A stretch of DNA of 64,000 bases from Fuerstiella sp. (GTDB lineage: Bacteria > Planctomycetota > Planctomycetia > Planctomycetales > Planctomycetaceae), in the NCBI GenBank assembly GCA_022447225.1, contig JAKVAZ010000019.1, positions 1-64,000 on the forward strand, given 5' to 3'. Positions 56,872 to 64,000 of the stretch are shown piece by piece (the stretch's first letter is position 1; each line of letters opens with the position of its first letter). The position numbers were made by a program, and so were the translations under genes. The notes under the pieces were generated by a model. It searched no databases. It saw only the letters and a list, made by a program, of their open reading frames with translations, and was not told the origin of the DNA.

Positions 56872-59436
56872 TCACGGGCGGATACGAAGATCGTAAACGA
56901 ACAGGTGCTCGTGCTCTCGCAGATACAGTCGTTTTCCGGCAATGGCCGGGTGAGCCCATCGTTCCCGGCCTGCCCCGGGGATTTGAAACGATCCTTTGAG
57001 TCTGTAACCGTCCCGTGACGCATCGATCAGTGCCATGACACCGTCCTGGTAACGGAAATAAAGGTGTCCATCCGCATAAATGACGGACGCTGACCCGGTT
57101 CCCGGACCACGAGTCTTCCAAAGAATTTCTCCTGTTGCGACGTCGATACAGGTTGGCAGTCCGTTGTTGTTGCCGTGGCCACCAAAGATCGAGTCGCCAA
57201 CAAGCACGAATCCACCGTGCTGATTTTGAAACCTGCCGGCAGCAAGCGAATATTGTTCGTTCACGTCAATTCCGCCAGTCGTGTTTGGCACCAGTCGGAT
57301 GAGCGCACTTCCGGTGCCGGATCCGATTGAACTGAACACAAGATCTTCCCGTACCACCGGCGTCGAGATGGTGAAACCGTCGAGTCCGTCATAACCGCAG
57401 AGAAATGTTCCGTCTGTTGCGTCGATGACTGCCACACCGCGGCCGATGGTAACGATATAGATTCGCCTGCCGGCAATCTCAGTGACCAGAGGTGAGGCGA
57501 AGCACGGTTCGTCGCGAGTGGAAGTACCGAAGTCAGGCAGAGGTTGTTCCCAGATCAGGTTCCCGCTTTGCATGTCCAGGGCGACGATGCCTGTTTGCTG
57601 ACCACCGGGTGTGCAGATCAGTCGTCCCCGATCAACCAGCGGTGTTTCCGCGAATCCCCGTCCCTGCGGCGGCCTGCCGCCGAAATCGTCGACGTAATGG
57701 CGACTCCACACCTGATCGCCGGTTGTCGCGTCCAGACACCGGAGTGCGCCGTCAGGATCCAGCGCGAAGACGAGTCCGGAATCGACGATAGGGGTCGACA
57801 TCGCGTTCCTGTCGGTCCTGCCGACGGAGCGTTTCCAGAGTAAACTTCCGTCGCTGACCGCCAGAGCAATGACAAAGACCTCGGACGGTTGGTCCTCGCT
57901 TTGAACAGTCGCTCTACCAATCGTATAAATTGCTCCATCGGCAACGGCGACCGATGCCCAGCCTTTCCCGACTGTTGAGACGCTCCACGCCAGCGGCGGT
58001 CCATCGGTGCTCCATGAAGAGAGTAGTCCGGTCTCGTTTGATTGACCGTTTCGATTGGGACCACGCCATCCGGGCCAGGATCCGTCGCGTTCGATCGGTG
58101 TCGTATTACCGCGATTTACCACGGCCGGCGAGCTTAGATCTTCACCCTCCCGACGCAGTGTCCGAAGTTTTGGCAGTGCCGTTTTCAGTTCCCGGACGCC
58201 GGCGGCGGTGACTCGAGCCCCCACGAGGCTCAGAGACTCGAGTGTTTGGAGACGAGAGATCGTCTTCAGACCTTCGTCCGTGACAACGGGCTTACTGAAG
58301 CCCGCGTGCGAATCGATCGAAAGCTTTTCCAGCTGTGGGAGGTTGGCGAGGTGGACGAGCCCTGGATCGGTCACTTTTGTGAGGCTGAGATCGAGCTCTC
58401 TCAGTTCGACGAGCGCAGCGAGGTGAACGAGTGCGTCGTCGTCGATTGCTGTTGCGAACAGATCGAGGACCTCCAGTCGTTTGAGCGGAGCAATGTTTCG
58501 TACGATTTTTCCGGTGAAGCGATTGCGGAATCCTGTCTGGCGGAGACTTAACGCCTGCAGCCCGCTTAGCTTCGTTAGATGGACAAGTCCGTCACCGGTC
58601 AGTGACCCACAGAATTCCACGCTGAGCGCGGTCAGTTGGTCCAAAGAGGAGATTGTGGCGAGACCCTTGTTGTCCAGTTCTGTGTTGGACACGTCCAGAA
58701 GCCGGAGATTGCGAAGACCCCGCAGGTGGTCCAGTCCGGATCCGGTGACTGGTGTACCTCCCAGAGCGACAGCGCGAAGCTCCCTGAGGGGCGTGAGGGC
58801 AGCGAGTCCGTCATCTGAAATCTGAGCGTCGGTGATATGCAGTTCCTGCAGCGAGCGTAGTTTGCCGACGGTGCTGAGCCATGTATCCGTGATCTGTCGG
58901 CCCTTGAGAATCAGTGTTTGCAGGTTATTGAGTTTTTCCAGGTGCGCAAGTCCGGCTGCTGAGACTTGGGTGAAACTGAGGTCAAGCGTGCGCAGATACT
59001 GAAGTCGGCTGACATGTTCCAGTGCCGCATCGTCGATGGTGGTTCCCGACAGGTCGAGAAACTCCAGTTCCGGAATCTGATGCAGGGATTCCAATGCTGC
59101 AGAGTCAATTGGTGTGTTTGTGAGGACGAGGCCCCGGAGCCGGGGAACCTCGTTAAAACTGGTCCGGATTCCTACAGTAAAATGCCCGTTCCGCCCGACA
59201 TGATGTGCGTCAAGAATGATGACTTGACCATCTCCGGGCCCCTGCATCAGTTGCTCAGCTGCGATTCGTGAGAGACTGCGCCACCGGGCGGTTACCTGTT
59301 CCGTCCGCATGTCAGTGAACTTTGCCATGCGGACACCATCCGGGCCGCGACTTTCTTCAGAAGCATAAGTGCAGTCCGACAAGGTGACTACAAACATGAT
59401 GACGAACAGTGCGTATGAACCAGCTCGCTGATTCAT
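56872..59436 (-). CDS. Exported fusion of leucine-rich repeats and PQQ-type beta-propeller
   Basis: 854 residues from ATG 59436. Signal peptide MNQRAGSYALFVIMFVVTLS. About 13 leucine-rich repeats of about 24 residues (for example LEFLDLSGTTIDDAALEHVS) fill about 95-440, with the planctomycete T-x-I/V-x-D/T spacing. Then WPGWRGPNRNGQS opens a PQQ-binding-like propeller (VGKGWASVAVADGAIYTIGR; DPDGALRCLDATTGDQVWSR; GDSIFGGHGNNNGLP). Probably a periplasmic binding or scaffold protein. It follows the C45 gene by 60 bases in the same direction and may be the last gene of that operon. Confidence 0.93.
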   Translation of the reverse strand: MNQRAGSYALFVIMFVVTLSDCTYASEESRGPDGVRMAKFTDMRTEQVTARWRSLSRIAAEQLMQGPGDGQVIILDAHHVGRNGHFTVGIRTSFNEVPRLRGLVLTNTPIDSAALESLHQIPELEFLDLSGTTIDDAALEHVSRLQYLRTLDLSFTQVSAAGLAHLEKLNNLQTLILKGRQITDTWLSTVGKLRSLQELHITDAQISDDGLAALTPLRELRAVALGGTPVTGSGLDHLRGLRNLRLLDVSNTELDNKGLATISSLDQLTALSVEFCGSLTGDGLVHLTKLSGLQALSLRQTGFRNRFTGKIVRNIAPLKRLEVLDLFATAIDDDALVHLAALVELRELDLSLTKVTDPGLVHLANLPQLEKLSIDSHAGFSKPVVTDEGLKTISRLQTLESLSLVGARVTAAGVRELKTALPKLRTLRREGEDLSSPAVVNRGNTTPIERDGSWPGWRGPNRNGQSNETGLLSSWSTDGPPLAWSVSTVGKGWASVAVADGAIYTIGRATVQSEDQPSEVFVIALAVSDGSLLWKRSVGRTDRNAMSTPIVDSGLVFALDPDGALRCLDATTGDQVWSRHYVDDFGGRPPQGRGFAETPLVDRGRLICTPGGQQTGIVALDMQSGNLIWEQPLPDFGTSTRDEPCFASPLVTEIAGRRIYIVTIGRGVAVIDATDGTFLCGYDGLDGFTISTPVVREDLVFSSIGSGTGSALIRLVPNTTGGIDVNEQYSLAAGRFQNQHGGFVLVGDSIFGGHGNNNGLPTCIDVATGEILWKTRGPGTGSASVIYADGHLYFRYQDGVMALIDASRDGYRLKGSFQIPGAGRERWAHPAIAGKRLYLREHEHLFVYDLRIRP

Positions 59437-59496
59437 ATTTGTTAAGTCAGAAGTCAACTGCACGAGATCTCCCTGTTTGAATTCCGCGAGCTGAGC

Positions 59497-60558
59497 TCAG
59501 TCTTCCGAAAGTCGAAAGCTCTGATAGGGTGTTTCCGATGCCGGTCCGTCACTGGCCCACATCGTACGTGATGTCAGATCGAGCACGATTGAGGCGAGTG
59601 TCTGAATCCGTGTAGGCGAATCCGGCTGGGAAAGGTCCACAAGCTGACAAATTGAATGTGTTGACGAGCTGCGGTCGGCAAGCCACTCCTGGACCAGTTC
59701 CGGCGTGACGGCATTCGGGTTCTTTGTTAGCTCAGTCCAGCGCTCACCGCGCACCAGACTGTTTTCGAACTCAGTGGGTTCGTCGACTTCGCGGCAGTGG
59801 TTGGTGTGCCAGTAGACTTCGTTGTGAGCCAGGTCACGGCGTGCGACCTTATGCGGGGCATATTCAAAATTAGCGGCGTCTCCTGATGAGTCAGCAAGGA
59901 GACAATTGACGGTTGCTCGTGGAGCGAAGTTTTCCAAAACCTGACAGGCTGCAGAAAGCGTCTGTGCCTGCAGAGCGACTCGTCCCAAAGCAACGAACAA
60001 CTGGTCTCCCACGCTGGTCTTTTCCTCGCAATTCAATCCGGCGGCCACCACTCCGATTCCGTGTTCGTTAAAACCATACTTACCCGGTTGTCCGCATTCC
60101 GTAATCATAATGTGGTCGGGGAGATCGTCGCAGTGTGCTTTGACGATTGCCCGGAAGTCCATGACCTCGGGGCGCCAGTCCCAGCTTTGCCCAAGCAAAC
60201 AGTGACCGGTTGCTGAATGTTCGGGGCCCACGTAAACATTGGAGCATTCTCCCAGCGCGTACTCTTCAAACGTGATTTCGTAACGGGCTGAGATCGAAAA
60301 AATATCCTCGAGTGTTTGTCCGGAACCCGCGGCAATGCCTTCATATTCTGTGATCAGCTCTTTACTGAGCCGCGATGTTGGCTCGATGAACAGGGCGGAC
60401 CGGCGTCGAACCTCTGTGCGATCAAAACCGAGCTGCTTCCGAAAAAAAGAACCGTAAAATTCAATCGCGCGTTCGATCGGCTTTCTCAGCGTGCGGCCGT
60501 ACTGTTCGCCACGCTCTCTGCTTGTGCCTCGCAGTTCAACGACGTGAAACGGTGCCAT
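59497..60558 (-). CDS. C45 family autoproteolytic acyltransferase/hydrolase
   Basis: 353 residues. Ntn-hydrolase related to acyl-CoA:6-aminopenicillanate acyltransferase. N-terminal FHVVELRGTSRERGEQYG; the autocatalytic nucleophile Cys105 in ALGECSNVYVG, which becomes the new N-terminus after self-cleavage; GQSWDWRPE, TECGQPGKYGFNEHGIGVVAAGLN, and SGDAANFEYAPHKVARRD follow. Acts on an amide-bound acyl group. Twelve bases downstream of the methylaspartate ammonia-lyase gene: same operon. Confidence 0.9.
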   Translation of the reverse strand: MAPFHVVELRGTSRERGEQYGRTLRKPIERAIEFYGSFFRKQLGFDRTEVRRRSALFIEPTSRLSKELITEYEGIAAGSGQTLEDIFSISARYEITFEEYALGECSNVYVGPEHSATGHCLLGQSWDWRPEVMDFRAIVKAHCDDLPDHIMITECGQPGKYGFNEHGIGVVAAGLNCEEKTSVGDQLFVALGRVALQAQTLSAACQVLENFAPRATVNCLLADSSGDAANFEYAPHKVARRDLAHNEVYWHTNHCREVDEPTEFENSLVRGERWTELTKNPNAVTPELVQEWLADRSSSTHSICQLVDLSQPDSPTRIQTLASIVLDLTSRTMWASDGPASETPYQSFRLSED

Positions 60559-60570
60559 GTTGTTACCTGT

Positions 60571-61806
60571 TTATGCTTTGCCTGCAGCAATGACCGCCAG
60601 CGTACGTGTCATTTCGTTGTGTACGATCTGCAGGCCTTCGTCGATCCCCATGCCAGGTCGAGCCAGCACCCACGCCGGTTTAACGGCCAGTGCCAGGTGG
60701 GCCATCATGCGTCCCGACTGATCGGTGTCAGTACAGGAGCCACCCAGAATTGGGCGCACGCCTCCGGCCAGACAGTCCAGTATTGCCTGCCCGGCATTTG
60801 TGATGGCTCCAAGATCCGGGCTTTTCACATTGACCATGTCGGTCGCGCCGGCGGCGATGAATGCGCGGATGTCGTCAAGATCATTTGCCCATTCGTCAAC
60901 GATCAGCGGTACCTGGACGCCACGTTTTTTCAGGGCCTCACGCAGTGCGCTGAAGAGTTCGATCTGTGCGTCGCGGCTGCTCATTAAAACGGGCGTTTCA
61001 AGGCACAGGCGGTACGGTCCGGCTGCGTCGTGAAGCGAAGCGATATAGTCAGCCATGCGATCGACCTGCTGTTCAAATGCGACGCCGATCATTCCATAGA
61101 CATCGATGTGAAATTCGGGCAGGTAATCATCGCTGCCATATTTGGCAATGCGTTTCACAATCCAGCTGATGTAGTCATGTAATCGTTCGCCGTTCGCTCC
61201 AAGTACCTCCATGTCGTTGATGAGACCGTGAGGTAACACATCGGCTCTCTTGAGGATCGCTTTGTCGACACCCGTGTCACGTTCTTCACCGCACTGGACG
61301 TTGATGGGAATCATGCGGTCGGAGACAGAGACCCCAAAGTACGCGGCCAGTACTTCTGCCGGAGTCTTTGCTTCGTTGACTGCAGCGGCCTGGACAAGAG
61401 CCTGTGTTGCTCCGTAGAAAGCCGCTGCACGATGAAGTCCTCCGTCGAACGTCTGTGCTTCCAGCTCAGCGCACATCTCCGTGAAAGTTTTGACGGGTCG
61501 GCCCTCGAGATAGTTACAGACATCCTGCACGAACGGAATTTGTTCTTTGACAGAAAATCGTCCGGTACGGCCGCCGGCAGCCGAGTAGGCAACACTCATT
61601 CCGTCACCGACTGTGATTCCACCGTTGTCCAGGATCAGGATGATCGAGAACGCCTCACTGGGCTGGCGGATAGATGTGAAGCCTTGGGCCTGAGGTTGTC
61701 CCTCATAGAAATAGCCGTCCCGCTGAGCGCCCGCGCGGATTTCATCGAGGTCTTCGTTGTAGTGACCTCCCCGAGCCGGAACGACAATAGCTTTGGTGAT
61801 CTGCAT
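60571..61806 (-). CDS. Methylaspartate ammonia-lyase
   Basis: 411 residues. Enolase-superfamily lyase: (2S,3S)-3-methylaspartate to mesaconate plus ammonia. Every key residue of the Citrobacter enzyme has a counterpart three positions or fewer away: His193 (DVLPHGLIN), metal ligands Asp235 (FHIDVYG), Glu270 (LCLETPV), Asp304 (LIVDEWAND) and catalytic Lys328 (NVKSPDLGAI), plus Gln171 in VQCGEER. So activity is expected. Normally follows glutamate mutase in the methylaspartate pathway; no mutase is in this window. Six bases from the amidohydrolase gene. Confidence 0.94.
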   Translation of the reverse strand: MQITKAIVVPARGGHYNEDLDEIRAGAQRDGYFYEGQPQAQGFTSIRQPSEAFSIILILDNGGITVGDGMSVAYSAAGGRTGRFSVKEQIPFVQDVCNYLEGRPVKTFTEMCAELEAQTFDGGLHRAAAFYGATQALVQAAAVNEAKTPAEVLAAYFGVSVSDRMIPINVQCGEERDTGVDKAILKRADVLPHGLINDMEVLGANGERLHDYISWIVKRIAKYGSDDYLPEFHIDVYGMIGVAFEQQVDRMADYIASLHDAAGPYRLCLETPVLMSSRDAQIELFSALREALKKRGVQVPLIVDEWANDLDDIRAFIAAGATDMVNVKSPDLGAITNAGQAILDCLAGGVRPILGGSCTDTDQSGRMMAHLALAVKPAWVLARPGMGIDEGLQIVHNEMTRTLAVIAAGKA

Positions 61807-61812
61807 GGATTC

Positions 61813-63036
61813 TCACTCCGTCGGAAGTTCGTGGACAAGTCGCCCGGACTTGAAGACTTTGGCCGGCTTCCGCAGACGGTTCAGATCGTCAAGGGGATTG
61901 GCATCGAGCAGTGTGAGATCGGCGCGATAACCCTCCCTGACTGCTCCGACTTTCGGGATGTTCAGAAATCGGGCACCGTCGCTTGTTACGGTGCGTAACG
62001 CCTCGGCTGTCGAAAGGCCTGCTTCCGTGTAGGCAATGATTTCGTCAACCAGTGAGTCAAAGTAGGTATCAGTCGCACCACAGTCGGTACCGCCGATAAT
62101 TTTGAGACCCAGCCGATGGAAATGCGCTGTGTTGGTGAGCCGACCTTCCAGCCGTTCGACGGCAGCCACGTCTCCGGAATTGTGTGCCCTGCCCGCTTTT
62201 TGAAAACGTTTGGCTGTCTGGAGTGCACTGAACACCGTTGGACTTGCCACAATTCCGTGGTCTCGAATCCGCAATGTGATTTCTTCGTCGTATCGGTAAC
62301 GTCCAGGCGGTTCGACAAAATTGATATGTTCGATCATGTCCAGATTGGCCTGAATTGCGCGTTCGATACTCTCGGTTGCGTGACAGTGGGCTGTAATCTG
62401 TATTCCGTTGGCGTGTGCAACGTCCGAGGCCTCACGCATCAGTTCCAGAGGCAGATCGGCTTCGTGTGGCACGGTACCGGGGGTCAACCCGCCACCGGAA
62501 GCCATCAGTTTCACAAAACCGGCCCCCTGTTCCAGATGCCATTCGATCAGCTGACGAACTTCTTCCACGGTCGTGACTTCGCCGCCACCCATCCAGTGGC
62601 AGTGACCGCCGGGTCGCATGAGGGCGAAGCCGCAGCTGATAATATGTGGTCCGAGCACATCGCCACTTTCGACCTGACGCTGGAACTCGAACATAAGAGG
62701 CGCCGGTGCTGCCATGTCACGCATTGTGGTGATGCCAGATTCGATGGCGACACGGGCGTTGTGTTTGGCCCATTGAATGCGGATTTCGTCGGAAACCTCC
62801 AGATAGGAAGTGCGCGGAGCATTTCCACAGTCCAGAAAGAAATGGACGTGACAATCGATCAGGCCGGGGCACAGGTAGAGATCAGAAGCATCGATTTCCG
62901 CCAGATTGTTCTCTTGCGGAGATTCGTCCACGGATGCAATCACGCCCTGTTCGACGACGACCGATTGTCGCACGATTGTGCCCTGTTCAACGTCAACGAC
63001 ATTGGCGTTACGGAAGCAGAGACTCTCAGTATTCAT
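61813..63036 (-). CDS. Metal-dependent amidohydrolase
   Basis: 407 residues. Amidohydrolase superfamily: His63 and His65 (LIDCHVHF), carbamylated-lysine candidate Lys176 (FVKLMASGGG), His217 (ITAHCHAT), His237 (MIEHINF) and Asp318 (GGTDCG) all present, so a binuclear site is likely. N-terminal and C-terminal beta-sandwich as in imidazolonepropionase and Xaa-Pro/Xaa-Arg dipeptidase relatives. Substrate is an amide, cyclic amide or dipeptide; not specified. Start overlaps the preceding gene's stop by four bases. Confidence 0.92.
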   Translation of the reverse strand: MNTESLCFRNANVVDVEQGTIVRQSVVVEQGVIASVDESPQENNLAEIDASDLYLCPGLIDCHVHFFLDCGNAPRTSYLEVSDEIRIQWAKHNARVAIESGITTMRDMAAPAPLMFEFQRQVESGDVLGPHIISCGFALMRPGGHCHWMGGGEVTTVEEVRQLIEWHLEQGAGFVKLMASGGGLTPGTVPHEADLPLELMREASDVAHANGIQITAHCHATESIERAIQANLDMIEHINFVEPPGRYRYDEEITLRIRDHGIVASPTVFSALQTAKRFQKAGRAHNSGDVAAVERLEGRLTNTAHFHRLGLKIIGGTDCGATDTYFDSLVDEIIAYTEAGLSTAEALRTVTSDGARFLNIPKVGAVREGYRADLTLLDANPLDDLNRLRKPAKVFKSGRLVHELPTE

Positions 63037-64000
63037 GATTTGCTTTCCGCAGCACTTCCCAGGATTTCGTTCCGAACCTCAGCCGCCCCGGCTACCAGTG
63101 ACTGCATTTTTTGCAGTGCGATGTGACGGGGACAATGATTCAATCCGCAGTCCGGTGTAATGATCAGATTTTCGGCAGACGCATACTGCAGAGCGCCGCG
63201 GATGGCGGTGGCGACATCTTGCGGGGTCTCCACGAAGTACGATTTCACGTCAATGACCCCGAAACCGATCTTTTGATCCGGGCGAAAATGTTGAAGCAGT
63301 TCAATCTGCGAAAACTCACGGTTGGCAAATTCCAGGTTGAACTGATCGCAGTTTGCTTCCAGAATCAACGGGAACAACTGTGCATAGTCGCGACGGTCCC
63401 GCGCGCGGCCCTTAAAGTTGCCGAAGCACAGGTGGAGCCCGACTCTCGCTGCCACTCCTTCGCGAGTACGGTTGAAAAGGTTCACCAGGCGTTTGACGTC
63501 CTCACCGGAAGTGGCATAGCGTGGCTCGTCGATCTGCAAAGACGTTGCCCCGGCCGCCACCAGAGCTTTCATCTCCGCGTTCACAATTTGGGCCATGTCT
63601 TCCAGAAGCTCATCCTCGTTTGCATACCCGTTGATTATCTGTAACGGCAGGGCAAGGGTCATCGGGCCGGGAACGCAGACCTTGACCGGTTCTTGTGTGA
63701 TTGATCGGAGGAACACAAGTTCTTCGACGATACCAAGTCCCTGAGGAGCGGTGACCCTGTCAATTACTTCGTGCAGTGGGTTTTGATCATAGCCTGCCGC
63801 ACCGAAACGCCGCTTCGGCGGGAGCGTACGCAGACCCGTAAAACGACCGTAGAAGTTCTGGATGAAGTCGCGACGGCGCATTTCGCCGTCCGTAAGGACG
63901 TCGAGTCCCGCGGTCTGTTGATCGAGTACCGCCAGTCGCACTGCGTCGTCGAGTGTTTCTCGCAGATCTGTTTCCCCCAGATCTGCGTGGCGTTCCAGCG
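63033..64000 (-). CDS. MetE-type zinc methyltransferase (partial, runs off right edge)
   Basis: About 322 residues visible; the frame continues without stop past 64000. C-terminal barrel of the cobalamin-independent methionine synthase family: DVLTDGEMRRRDF, VPGPMTLAL, LQIDEPRYA, then zinc ligands His and Cys in VGLHLCFGN, Glu in FNLEFANREF, and Cys in ITPDCGLNHCP. All four zinc positions are filled, so thiol methylation is expected. A GTG at 63941 is internal: residues upstream (LERHADLGETDLRETLDDA) fit the family. First visible gene of the operon. Confidence 0.9.
   Translation of the reverse strand, partial: LERHADLGETDLRETLDDAVRLAVLDQQTAGLDVLTDGEMRRRDFIQNFYGRFTGLRTLPPKRRFGAAGYDQNPLHEVIDRVTAPQGLGIVEELVFLRSITQEPVKVCVPGPMTLALPLQIINGYANEDELLEDMAQIVNAEMKALVAAGATSLQIDEPRYATSGEDVKRLVNLFNRTREGVAARVGLHLCFGNFKGRARDRRDYAQLFPLILEANCDQFNLEFANREFSQIELLQHFRPDQKIGFGVIDVKSYFVETPQDVATAIRGALQYASAENLIITPDCGLNHCPRHIALQKMQSLVAGAAEVRNEILGSAAESKS

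Noticed and set aside
62116-63126. 336-codon open frame on the plus strand
   Set aside because: Opposite the amidohydrolase; no recognisable motif.
1-64000. tRNA, rRNA or CRISPR elements
   Set aside because: No T-loop-like motifs in a cloverleaf context, no rRNA stretches and no regularly spaced repeats were seen in the intergenic regions.

Overview
The window looks like a piece of a planctomycete chromosome (Planctomycetota, class Planctomycetia). The marker families are: the C-terminus of a DUF1559 pilin-like protein at the left edge, a Tat-exported DUF1501 protein, a DUF1080 secreted protein, a fusion of leucine-rich repeats with a PQQ-type propeller, an M81 peptidase, and several long exported proteins that resemble nothing outside that phylum. 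Base composition is moderately GC-rich (single lines I counted in ordinary genes reach about 60-65%), with purC clearly lower. The genus cannot be fixed from sequence reading alone. I found no rRNA, tRNA, CRISPR array, complete insertion sequence or phage module.

Left third (0-28 kb): a receiver-like hypothetical gene; a short LeuA-type synthase translationally coupled to a cysteine-desulfurase-like enzyme; guaA; a thioredoxin-TPR protein; an AT-rich purC; a decayed ABC ATPase; a GH10-like protein; a cysteine-free ribosomal protein L28; a DUF1080 protein; a decayed gamma-glutamyltransferase; a membrane-anchored C39-like protein; exported hypotheticals; an SDR; a PP2C phosphatase next to a PIG-L deacetylase; an OmpA-like lipoprotein; gatC-gatA; typA; moaC; and a decayed polyprenyl synthase. 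The three decayed genes share one pattern: both ends are still readable but the catalytic middle is gone.

Middle (28-50 kb): mostly housekeeping. queA, an FAD-dependent dehydrogenase and xylA; rpmF-plsX-fabD (ribosome and fatty-acid initiation); gltA; dapB-dtd; ccsA-like/hemA overlapping by four bases; an IlvD/Edd sugar-acid-type dehydratase; and the pyruvate dehydrogenase complex aceE-aceF-lpd in one direction. PDH feeds acetyl-CoA to citrate synthase and to the PlsX/FabD pathway.

Right third (50-64 kb): accessory and catabolic. DUF1501, an enolase-superfamily enzyme, a divergent Nramp-like transporter, an M81 metallopeptidase, and a tight minus-strand operon running off the right edge: MetE-type zinc methyltransferase, amidohydrolase, methylaspartate ammonia-lyase, C45 acyltransferase/hydrolase, then the LRR-PQQ protein. 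Methylaspartate ammonia-lyase keeps every catalytic residue but has no glutamate mutase beside it in this window. This operon is the best candidate for an undescribed pathway.
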